Translations under genes and position numbers: made by a program | In this document: positions 1-5,909 of the stretch, piece by piece | How the letters are laid out: each line of letters begins with the position of its first letter | Position numbering within the stretch: the stretch's first letter is position 1 | Notes under the pieces: generated by a model | Seen by the model: only the letters and a program-made list of their open reading frames with translations | Told to the model about the DNA's origin: nothing | The model's database searches: none | Source: an uncultured Oscillospiraceae bacterium | GTDB taxonomy: Bacteria > Bacillota > Clostridia > Oscillospirales > Oscillospiraceae | Direction of reading: 5' to 3' | Assembly (NCBI GenBank): GCA_934635545.1 | Contig: CAKTZN010000043.1 | Location: 1 to 11,789 of the forward strand | Length of the DNA: 11,789 nt

Positions 1-142
1 GGAAGGGGGAGGCGATCACACCGGCGGCGTTCCGCAGAAAGGGCGTGCCGGAGCTGACGGCGGAGATGATGCACAGCACCACCACCACGATGGCCACACC
101 GGCCAGCAGCCATATGCCGTTTTTGGAAAAAAATCGTTTCAT
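1..142 (-). CDS. mreC: Probable rod shape-determining protein MreC, N-terminal fragment
   Basis: The first 47 codons are visible; the gene continues past the left edge. It starts at an ATG (140-142) with an AAGGAA-type ribosome binding site upstream. The peptide has a basic start (MKRFFSKNG), one hydrophobic segment at about residues 10-29 that would anchor it in the membrane, then a segment around SSGTPFLRNAAGVIASPF. This is the usual beginning of MreC, a bitopic scaffold of the lateral cell-wall elongation machinery that binds MreB, MreD and penicillin-binding proteins. It lies 21 bp after maf on the same strand, and maf next to mre genes is a common arrangement in Firmicutes. No mreB lies between them here. 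With under 50 residues, another single-pass membrane protein cannot be excluded. Confidence 0.68.
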   Translation of the reverse strand, partial: MKRFFSKNGIWLLAGVAIVVVVLCIISAVSSGTPFLRNAAGVIASPF

Positions 143-163
143 AAAAGCAGTTCCTTGTATCGG

Positions 164-733
164 TCACAGCAGCGTGACGCCGAATTGGGCCAGCATCCGG
201 CTCAGCAGCAGCACGGGAAGGCCCATCACATTGAAAAAGTCGCCGTCGATGCGCTCCACCAGCAATGCACCCAGACCCTGTACGCCGTAAGCGCCGGCTT
301 TGTCCATGGGCTCACCGCTGCGAATATAGGCCTTCAGCTCCTCGGTGGAGGCTTCCCGGAACCAGACCTGGGTGGACTGGGCGCGGGTCAGCACCTTACC
401 GCCCTGCCGCACCGTCACGCCGGTGCAGACGGTGTGGTGCCGTCCCTGCAGCGCCGACAGCATCCGCAGGGCGTCCGCCTCGTCACGGGGCTTGCCCAGC
501 CGTTTGCCGTCCAGAAACACCATGGTGTCGGCGGTGATGACGATGTCGTCCGGTTCTGCCTGTACGGCGCCGGACTTCTGCCGGGAAATATGGCAGACGG
601 TCTCCTCCGGAGTAAGTCCCTCGGGACAGACCTCCTCCACCTGGGGCACCGACACCACGAAGTCCCGGATGCCTATGCGGCCCAGCAATTCCTGCCGCCG
701 GGGAGAACCGGAGGCCAATACGATCCTTGCCAT
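164..733 (-). CDS. maf: Maf family nucleoside triphosphate pyrophosphatase
   Basis: This 189-residue protein has the usual Maf length. Maf proteins hydrolyse non-canonical or excess nucleoside triphosphates (dTTP/UTP or modified nucleotides) to monophosphate and pyrophosphate in the cytoplasm, and are linked to septum and shape control. Visible family marks are the N-terminal LASGSPRRQELL (residues 6-17), ITADTMV with the likely catalytic Asp69, the LGKP motif at 79-82, and the EPMDKAGAYGVQG block at 141-153 followed by VERIDGDFFNVMGLP. I chose the ATG at 733 because AGGAAGG sits 8 bases upstream; an in-frame GTG at 742 overlaps that site. The gene begins 5 bp after the dut stop, so both are probably on one transcript. 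Substrate preference cannot be settled from this reading. Confidence 0.93.
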   Translation of the reverse strand: MARIVLASGSPRRQELLGRIGIRDFVVSVPQVEEVCPEGLTPEETVCHISRQKSGAVQAEPDDIVITADTMVFLDGKRLGKPRDEADALRMLSALQGRHHTVCTGVTVRQGGKVLTRAQSTQVWFREASTEELKAYIRSGEPMDKAGAYGVQGLGALLVERIDGDFFNVMGLPVLLLSRMLAQFGVTLL

Positions 734-738
734 ACGCG

Positions 739-1188
739 TCACCTTCCTGTGGAGCCGAAGCCGCCTGCGCCCCGCTCCGTCTCGTCCAGCTCGTCCACGA
801 ATTCCAGCGCAGGCTGCACTACCGGCAGCACCATCAACTGGGCGATGCGGTCGCCATCGTGGATGGTGTAGTCGGTGTCGGATTCGTTATAAAGCGCCAC
901 CCGCAGCTCACCGCGGTAGTCGCTGTCGATGACCCCTACGCCGTTGGCCATGGTGATGCCGTGCTTGGAGGCAAGGCCGCTGCGGGCGCAGATCAGCGCC
1001 ACATAGTCGGCGCAGGGCAGGGCGATGGCAATGCCGGTGGGCAGCACCTGCCGTGCCCCGGCCTTCAGCGTCACGTCACCGTCCAGGCACGCGCACAGAT
1101 CCATGGCGGCGCTGCCGGGGGTGGCGAAATGGGGCGCAGGGATGGTATCGCCCACCTTGGGCGACAGGGCTTTTATCTTTAAGATCAT
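739..1188 (-). CDS. dut: Deoxyuridine 5'-triphosphate nucleotidohydrolase (dUTPase)
   Basis: This 149-residue homotrimer-type dUTPase would convert dUTP to dUMP and pyrophosphate, keeping uracil out of DNA and supplying dUMP for thymidylate synthesis. All five family motifs are present in order: PGSAAMDL (24-31), RSGLA (69-73), GVIDSDYRGEL (85-95, with the catalytic Asp and the base-stacking Tyr91), GDRIAQLMV (112-120) and the flexible C-terminal RGAGGFGSTG (139-148). The ATG at 1188 has AGGAG upstream with about 7 bases of spacing. It is the first gene of a dut-maf-mreC run. I see no strong sigma-A promoter in the AT-rich leader just upstream (about 1195-1250), only weak -10-like hexamers. 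Confidence 0.97.
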   Translation of the reverse strand: MILKIKALSPKVGDTIPAPHFATPGSAAMDLCACLDGDVTLKAGARQVLPTGIAIALPCADYVALICARSGLASKHGITMANGVGVIDSDYRGELRVALYNESDTDYTIHDGDRIAQLMVLPVVQPALEFVDELDETERGAGGFGSTGR

Positions 1189-1280
1189 GGTTTTTCTCCT
1201 GATTTTTGATTACGGGTTGTAGAAATATGAATTGATATTACGGATTGGAGAGAGTTTCGTGGCTCCGGGCGCGATGGAAT

Positions 1281-1585
1281 GTTCCGCGCTCCGGCGCGGG
1301 TCACTTTTGGCCGCGTCATGCTGTGCAAGCACAGATAGACGCTACGGCGGCATAGCCGCCGTGATCGGGACTAAAAACATGCCGCCGGCATGTTTTCTTA
1401 ACGCCCCGACCCAAAAGTGACCAAAAGGACAGCCAGAAACCCAGGTTTCTGGACTTCCTGCACGCTGTTCCGTCTGCAAATTTGTGGTCTGATACCTCGC
1501 GTTCACAGGATATTTCCGTTTTCGTTTCGCTATCGAATTGTCTCTGCATCTGCGCCGCTGATGCGGTGCAACGGTAGAAGATAAA
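1281..1585 (-). repeat. Structured intergenic repeat, copy A
   Basis: Read on the minus strand, this block is collinear with copy C (4618-4950). Shared modules include 17 bases at 1569-1585 (16/17 with 4618-4634), an exact 15-mer CCTCGCGTTCACAGG (1495-1509) inverted at 4701-4715, TTTCGTTTCG (1520-1529) inverted at 4681-4690, and the end module around 1281-1308 matching 4921-4950. Inside are hairpins with arms 1433-1441/1444-1452, 1374-1383/1387-1396, 1344-1351/1355-1362 and 1284-1289/1294-1299. GTCACTTTTGG (1300-1310) and its near-inverse at 1411-1421 bracket the inner half. I do not recognise a named family, and no transposase or target duplication is visible. Confidence 0.75.
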
Positions 1586-1591
1586 TCGCTG

Positions 1592-1627
1592 TACGGCGGG
1601 GCGATGAAGGCATCGCCCCCTACGAAC
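1592..1627. repeat. Short GC-rich palindromic repeat (REP-like), unit 1
   Basis: A 9-bp stem GGGGCGATG/CATCGCCCC (1598-1606, 1611-1619) with a 4-base loop sits inside TACGGC...CTACGAAC flanks. The whole 36-base unit is repeated at 8512-8547 with only two differences, both in the loop. Confidence 0.85.
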
Positions 1628-1648
1628 GGGTACGATAGAATTCCGTAG

Positions 1649-1670
1649 GGCGCGATGTCCACATCGCGCC
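1649..1670. repeat. Short GC-rich palindromic repeat (REP-like), unit 2
   Basis: A perfect 9-bp stem GGCGCGATG/CATCGCGCC with loop TCCA, preceded by GTAGG. It has the same GATG-N4-CATC core as the units at 1592, 8462 and 8512. Confidence 0.8.
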
Positions 1671-1702
1671 GCGCGACATTCGGTAAGGTATTGTCGAACC
1701 GT

Positions 1703-1782
1703 TGTAGGGGCGGACGACTCTGTCCGCCCGATTGAAAGACAGATTGTTATTGCGGGGGCGGACAGAGTCGTCCGCCCCTACA
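1703..1782. repeat. Head-to-head pair of palindromic repeats
   Basis: 1703-1729 and 1756-1782 are perfect 27-base inverted copies of each other separated by 26 bases. Each is itself a hairpin with an 8-bp stem GGGCGGAC/GTCCGCCC around a 6-base loop, with TGTAGG on the outer side. The pair lies about 40 bp past the U32 stop and could fold as two small hairpins or one long one. There is no U-tract, so it is not a standard intrinsic terminator. Confidence 0.85.
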
Positions 1783-1824
1783 GGTGGCCAAAAGTACCTC
1801 GTGGCCGCAGCCGCGAAATACCCC

Positions 1825-3900
1825 TCACTCCACGCCGCGGTAGAACAATCCCCTTGTAAATTCCTCCGGCGTCCAGTCGCCCTCGCCCTGATAGCGCCGC
1901 AATACCGCGTCGCACTGGGCAGGACTCTCGGTGGTGAACCGCAGCCGGGCCCAGGTCAGGCCGCAGCTCCGCCACTCCGGCTTGTCCGCCAGAAACAGCG
2001 TGCGGCTGTTCTCAATCTCGCACCGGCAGCCGTACTGCCCCAGCAGGGGGAACCGCGCCCCGGTGCGGTCGGTGAGGGTATTTTCGCCTTCGCACAGCCG
2101 CTTGTCGCCGTGGCAATTCCCGGCGTTGCCGATCATGCAGTTCTCGGTGATCATCAGCGGCAGGCGGCCGTATACGATGCCCTCACAGGGCAGATACTTC
2201 CGCAGCTCCCGCACCTGCTGGTGCCGCAGCTCGAAGGAGACGGTCACGCTGTCAAGTTCCTGCCCTTGCCAGAAGGCCACAGCACGGGAATTGAATACGT
2301 TCAATCCGGAGTCGCCCCGCTTTTCCAGGGGCAGTCCTTCCGCGATGGCCATGTGGCCAGCATTGCCGATGCTCACCGCCGACAGGGCGGGGGTGCTTTC
2401 CAGAATTTTCCGGAAGCCCGCCTCGTCGTCGTCCCGCCATACACGGGGCAGCACCGCGCAGAGCTTCGCCTTGCCGCGATAGTCCTTCAGACCGGGCAGC
2501 AGCTCGACGGGCACATAGATCATCTCCGCGCCGTCGGCCAGCGTCTCGGTCAGTTGGTCAAGCCGGGCAATGGAGCAGGTCAGCTTGGGCGCGGCGGGGG
2601 AGAAGGTCTCCTGTTCCGGAAGCGCCGGGGTGGCCAAGCTCCGCCGCTGCGGCACAGCCGTCCGGGCCGCCGCCAGCGCCTCCAGCGCGTCCCGCCGCAG
2701 GCCATTGATAGCCGCCGCACTCAGCATCAGGCCCTCGCCCACGTCCACCTCCGCCGCCTTACACCGGAACACGGTGCCGCCGGTCTTTTGCAGCCGCTCC
2801 GCCACATCTGATGCCGTCAGCGCCCGGTTCCGGGCCGCTTCGGGAACGGGGCCGGTCACGGTGACGGTATGCACGCCGTCGCTGGCGGTAAGGGTGGACG
2901 CCTCATCAGCCCATATGGTGGCCCGGAGTGAGAGATCAATTTGCTTGTGCTCACCGTTTTCGTAGAGCTTCCGGGCCTCGCTGAACAGCTCCTTGGGTTC
3001 CGGCACGTTCTCCGGCCGGGTGCCGAACATGGCCGGGTCCTTCCGATGGCGATAGTACCCGTCGGTGAAGCCGCTGCGGGAAAAGGCCTGCTCCAGCGCG
3101 CGGGATTCCTCCGCCGTGGGGCCGCGCTTTTCGTCCAGAAGCCGCCGGTAGACGGACGTGATCACCGCCACATACTCCGGCCGCTTCATGCGGCCCTCCA
3201 GCTTCAGACAGGCCACGCCCATCGTCTCCAATTCCTGTATATACGCCGACAGGTTGGCGTCCTTCAGGCTCAGGGGGAACTGATTATTGCAGGGGCCGTT
3301 GACCCCGTAGGGCAGGCGGCAGGGCTGGGCGCAGGCGCCCCGGTTGCCGCTGCGCTGGCCGATGAGGGCGCTCATGGTACACTGGCCGGAATAGCACATG
3401 CACAGCGCCCCGTGGACGAACACCTCGATCTCCGCGCCGCAGTTGCGGCACACGTTGGCGATGTCGTCACGGGAGAGCTCACGGGCCAGCACCACCCGCT
3501 CCATGCCCAGTTCCTCCGCCCAGCGTGCGCCGCCGGAGGTAAACAGGCTCATCTGCGTGCTGGCGTGGATGGGAAGGTCCGGCGTTACCGCCTGGGCCAG
3601 TGTCAGCACGCCCCAATCCTGCACCAGTACCGCGTCCACCCCCATCTGGGAGGCCTTCCACAGTACCTCGGCGGCCTGGGGCAGCTCACGGTCTGTCAGC
3701 AGGGTGTTCAGCGTCAGGAACACCCGCACGCCCCGCAGATGGCAGTAGGCCACCGCGTCGGCAAATTCCTCGTCGGTGAAATTTTTGGCGTTGCGGCGGG
3801 CATTGAAGGCGCCGAAGCCCATATACACCGCGTCCGCGCCGGACTGCACCGCCGCCTCAAGGGACGCGCGGGATCCGGCGGGGGAGAGAAGCTCGATCAT
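1825..3900 (-). CDS. rlhA: U32 family protein with DUF3656 region, RlhA-type 23S rRNA hydroxylation enzyme
   Basis: The 691-residue length fits the long U32 proteins typified by E. coli RlhA (YdcP), which is needed for 5-hydroxycytidine formation at 23S rRNA C2501. U32 members are annotated as peptidases, but the better-studied ones act in RNA hydroxylation. It opens with ELLSPAGSRASLEAAVQSGADAVYMG, the usual barrel start. The family signature EVFVHGALCMCYSGQC lies at 159-174, followed by CAQPCR (190-195) and CLKLEGRMKRPEY (231-243). Cysteines 167, 174, 190 or 194, and 231 are the likely iron-sulfur ligands (inferred). The middle, about 310-470, corresponds to the DUF3656 region. A second cysteine cluster occurs at about 588-627. 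Its ATG overlaps the zapA stop in an ATGA junction, implying coupled translation. TrhP-type tRNA hydroxylases are shorter, so RlhA is preferred. Confidence 0.85.
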   Translation of the reverse strand: MIELLSPAGSRASLEAAVQSGADAVYMGFGAFNARRNAKNFTDEEFADAVAYCHLRGVRVFLTLNTLLTDRELPQAAEVLWKASQMGVDAVLVQDWGVLTLAQAVTPDLPIHASTQMSLFTSGGARWAEELGMERVVLARELSRDDIANVCRNCGAEIEVFVHGALCMCYSGQCTMSALIGQRSGNRGACAQPCRLPYGVNGPCNNQFPLSLKDANLSAYIQELETMGVACLKLEGRMKRPEYVAVITSVYRRLLDEKRGPTAEESRALEQAFSRSGFTDGYYRHRKDPAMFGTRPENVPEPKELFSEARKLYENGEHKQIDLSLRATIWADEASTLTASDGVHTVTVTGPVPEAARNRALTASDVAERLQKTGGTVFRCKAAEVDVGEGLMLSAAAINGLRRDALEALAAARTAVPQRRSLATPALPEQETFSPAAPKLTCSIARLDQLTETLADGAEMIYVPVELLPGLKDYRGKAKLCAVLPRVWRDDDEAGFRKILESTPALSAVSIGNAGHMAIAEGLPLEKRGDSGLNVFNSRAVAFWQGQELDSVTVSFELRHQQVRELRKYLPCEGIVYGRLPLMITENCMIGNAGNCHGDKRLCEGENTLTDRTGARFPLLGQYGCRCEIENSRTLFLADKPEWRSCGLTWARLRFTTESPAQCDAVLRRYQGEGDWTPEEFTRGLFYRGVE

Positions 3901-4223
3901 CGATTGTTGTTTCCCTTCTGCTGGGCCTTGAAGAGCTGGCGCTTCAGGTCGCTGGCCTCGTTCTTGGCGGCGGTGGCCTCATCCAGATAGGTCTTGAGCT
4001 GGCGGCGCAGGTTCTCGCCGCCCTCCTGCTGCTTATAAAGCTCGTCCGCCAGGTTGATGGCGGCCAGCACCGCCGCGTCATAGCGGCTGACCCGGGCGCT
4101 TTCCATCAGCTCGGTCATCTTTTGGTCTACCAGTGCGCCCACCTTCTGCATATAGGCGGCGCTTTCATCGGCCACAAGGGTGTAATCCTGGCCGCAGATC
4201 GTCATCGTCACACGGTTTGCCAT
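3897..4223 (-). CDS. zapA: Cell division protein ZapA
   Basis: This small 108-residue protein has the ZapA pattern: an N-terminal strand segment NRVTMTICGQDYTLVADES, then VGALVDQKMTELMES and the helix YDAAVLAAINLADELYKQQE, then a charged coiled-coil tail (about 66-103) ending in a basic, Asn-rich stretch. ZapA binds FtsZ in the cytoplasm and bundles protofilaments at the Z-ring. The ATG at 4223 has AGGAGG 8 bases upstream. The stop overlaps the U32 start by 4 bp; zapA next to U32 peptidase genes is a frequent Clostridia arrangement in my memory of such genomes. Confidence 0.92.
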   Translation of the reverse strand: MANRVTMTICGQDYTLVADESAAYMQKVGALVDQKMTELMESARVSRYDAAVLAAINLADELYKQQEGGENLRRQLKTYLDEATAAKNEASDLKRQLFKAQQKGNNNR

Positions 4224-4278
4224 GGTAAAGTCCTCCTATGTTCATTCCTGAGAATGTACTCATACTAATACAGAATCC

Positions 4279-4287
4279 ATTATACCA
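4279..4287 (-). promoter_or_regulatory. Extended -10 promoter for zapA-U32
   Basis: On the minus strand the sequence reads TTGTGGTATAATGG: a perfect TATAAT (4279-4284) with a TGG extension just upstream (4285-4287). No good -35 lies 16-18 bases upstream, as is normal for extended -10 promoters. It is about 55 bases before the zapA ATG. Confidence 0.75.
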
Positions 4288-4389
4288 CAAATTCAATATG
4301 GTGGAAGAACTTTCTGTAAATTTCCGAAAAACTCACCGCGGCGCTTTACGAAAGAAGAGTTTTCGTGTAGAATAGGGGAGAATTATTTC

Positions 4390-4601
4390 GCCTTGGGGTG
4401 CGAGAACGGTCTCCGACGGCCCCTTTCTTTCAATAGCGAAAGAAAGGGGGAAAGAACGCCAGAAGGAACCTACGGTTCCTTCACCTCCGGGCGCGCTATG
4501 CTGCGTACAAAGACGAGACCGTTTACCACACGTTCGCGCAGAATTGCTGGTTTCGTTTCGCCATCGAATCGGTTCAGCAACAGCGCCGCTGCCGCTGATG
4601 C
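4390..4601 (-). repeat. Structured intergenic repeat, copy B (partial)
   Basis: Copy B has the same orientation as copy A. TTTCGTTTCGCCATCGAAT (4551-4569) matches 1520-1538 at 18 of 19 bases. An AACC/GGTT-centred hairpin (4462-4470/4474-4482) takes the place of the copy A hairpin at 1433-1452. A perfect 12-bp stem, CCCCTTTCTTTC pairing with 4438-4449 around a 6-base loop, lies at 4420-4449. The CTATGCTGCGTAC stretch (4496-4508) loosely parallels 1315-1327, but there the order of modules differs from copy A, so relatedness of the outer half is less sure. Confidence 0.6.
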
Positions 4602-4690
4602 CTATGACGAACAACGCTTTATCTTCTACTGTTGCGTTGCATGAGCGGCAGCGGCGCAAGAAGAAAGTCGATTCGTCATACGAAACGAAA
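4551..4690. repeat. 140-bp foldback joining repeat copies B and C
   Basis: The outer ends TTTCGTTTCG (4551-4560) and CGAAACGAAA (4681-4690) are perfect inverses. An inner pair, GCGCCGCTGCCGCTGATGC (4583-4601) against 4639-4657, pairs at 18 of 19 positions. The region between and around them pairs imperfectly, and the centre (about 4602-4638) is unpaired. It is the junction where the two repeat copies meet head-to-head. Confidence 0.8.
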
Positions 4691-4950
4691 TCAAACATGA
4701 CCTGTGAACGCGAGGTAACAGGCATCAAATCTAAGTAAGGTATAGCGTGGGCGGATTCTTAAACCGCAGGTTTAAGTGGCGTTTTGGGGAGTGATCCGAG
4801 CGCTGCCAGCGGCAGATGAAGCGAGGAGAGCGAGTGGCAGCGGTCAAAATTTCAAGCGCCCGCCGTAAGGCAGCGCAGAAATTTTGGGCACCGCAACAGG
4901 ACACTTTTGCCGCCAAGGGCAAAAGTGACTCGCGCTCGGAAGCGCGAAAC
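4618..4950 (+). repeat. Structured intergenic repeat, copy C
   Basis: This is the inverted counterpart of copy A, with the same module order (see 1281-1585). Internal hairpins include CTTAAACC/GGTTTAAG (4758-4765/4769-4776), CACTTTTGC/GCAAAAGTG (4902-4910/4919-4927) and CGCGCT/AGCGCG (4931-4936/4941-4946). It ends about 50 bases before the dnaD-like start. Together with copy B it fills most of the 776-bp gene-free gap 4224-4999; the rest is the zapA leader and about 40 bp upstream of the dnaD-like gene, in which I see only its ribosome binding site. Confidence 0.75.
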
Positions 4951-4999
4951 ACCCCTGCGCGGCCGCCGCAAAAAATGATAGGAAAAGGAGGAGATCACC

Positions 5000-5896
5000 A
5001 TGGCAGGTTATATCACACGGGGACAGGAAAAGAGCGTGGTGCTCTCCGCCTCACAGGTGGATACGCTGGTGCGCGGCGGCAGCGGTGACGCGGCGCTTCT
5101 GTACCTGCTGCTCCAGCGGCTGGACGGTCCCGTGACGCCGGAGGAGCTGGCCGGACGGCTGCAATGGAGCCAGCTCCGGCTCAGCGCGGCGGAATCCGCC
5201 CTGCAGGACATGGGCTTTCTGCAGCGCCGACAGCAGCCGCCCGCTCCGGCGGACGAGCACCGGGTCTATACCGCCGACGAGCTGGCCGACCTGCTGGAGG
5301 CCGACAGCGGTTTCCGCATGCTGGTGCCCCAGGCGGAGGAAAAGCTGGGCAAGAAGCTGAAAACCGCCGATCTGCAGATCCTGGCGGCGCTGTATGACGA
5401 TCTGGGTCTGCCGGTGGATGTGATCTATCTGCTGGTGTGTCACTGTGTGGAGCGGGCCCAGCGCCGGTTTGGCGAGGGCCGCCGTCCCACCCTGCGGCAG
5501 ATCGAGAAGGAGGGCGCCTACTGGGTGCGGCTGGGCCTGCTGGATCAGGACAGCGCCGGGCGCTATCTGAAGGACTACGCCGACAAGCAGGAGAAGACAG
5601 CCGCCTATATGCGGGTGCTGCAGTTGAACGGCCGCCCGCCGGTGGACAGTGAGCAGCGGTATATCCTGGACTGGATCGACATGGGCTTCCCGCCGGAGAC
5701 GGTGGCGCTGGCCTATGATAAGACGGTATTCTATAAGAAGGAATTGAACTGGCGGTATCTGAACGGCATCCTGCGCCGCTGGCACCAGCAGGGCTGGCAC
5801 ACGGTGGAGCAAGTGGAGGCCGGACAGCAGCGCGATCCGAAGAAGTCCGCCGCCAAGCCCGCCGGAAAGACCGACTGGATGGACGAGTATATGTAA
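5000..5896 (+). CDS. DnaD/DnaB-type primosome protein
   Basis: This 298-residue protein is probably a replication initiation or restart factor that helps open DNA and recruit the DnaI-helicase complex. The N-terminal third (about 28-78, DAALLYLLLQRLDGPVTPEELAGRL...) looks like the winged-helix DDBH1 region. Then come two DnaD-like helical DDBH2 domains: one at about 88-190 ending in RQIEKEGAYWVRLGLLD, and one at about 215-270 with the YxxxIxxxW motif (Tyr253, Ile257, Trp261). One winged helix plus two DDBH2 domains resembles Bacillus DnaB more than DnaD, so I give no symbol. The basic tail ends in DWMDEYM. The ATG has AGGAGG 8-9 bases upstream. The helicase loader follows 13 bp downstream, presumably on the same mRNA. 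Confidence 0.85.
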   Translation: MAGYITRGQEKSVVLSASQVDTLVRGGSGDAALLYLLLQRLDGPVTPEELAGRLQWSQLRLSAAESALQDMGFLQRRQQPPAPADEHRVYTADELADLLEADSGFRMLVPQAEEKLGKKLKTADLQILAALYDDLGLPVDVIYLLVCHCVERAQRRFGEGRRPTLRQIEKEGAYWVRLGLLDQDSAGRYLKDYADKQEKTAAYMRVLQLNGRPPVDSEQRYILDWIDMGFPPETVALAYDKTVFYKKELNWRYLNGILRRWHQQGWHTVEQVEAGQQRDPKKSAAKPAGKTDWMDEYM

Positions 5897-5909
5897 AGGA
5901 GGCACCCGT

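Larger units (their letters stand above)
1189..1824. other. Gene-free interval packed with repeats
   Basis: This 636-bp stretch between two minus-strand units shows no convincing gene: open frames here lack ribosome binding sites and family features. It starts with an AT-rich leader for dut (about 1189-1260). Then comes structured repeat copy A (1281-1585), followed by three palindromic units (1592-1627, 1649-1670 and the 1703-1782 pair) up to the end of the U32 gene. Confidence 0.8.

Noticed and set aside
1374..1396. Hairpin AAAACATGCC/GGCATGTTTT as an intrinsic terminator
   Set aside because: It has a good 10-bp stem and flanking A/T runs but lies inside repeat copy A, upstream of dut and about 430 bp past the U32 stop, with no gene ending nearby on either strand.
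1316..1662. Two minus-strand open frames (77 and 106 residues) in the first gap
   Set aside because: They run through the repeat hairpins, lack a ribosome binding site, and have no recognisable domain; the region is better explained as structured repeat.
1592..1782. CRISPR array in the palindromic cluster
   Set aside because: The units differ in sequence and orientation, spacing is irregular, and there are no spacers of uniform length or cas genes.
1732..2811. 359-residue plus-strand frame opposite the U32 gene
   Set aside because: It is an antisense shadow of a high-GC gene; its low-complexity Pro/Gly/Gln/Arg content and lack of motifs contrast with the clear U32 signature on the other strand.
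4333..4728. 131-residue minus-strand frame and overlapping plus-strand frames in the second gap
   Set aside because: They span the foldback and repeats B and C, with no start signal and a composition dictated by the palindromes.
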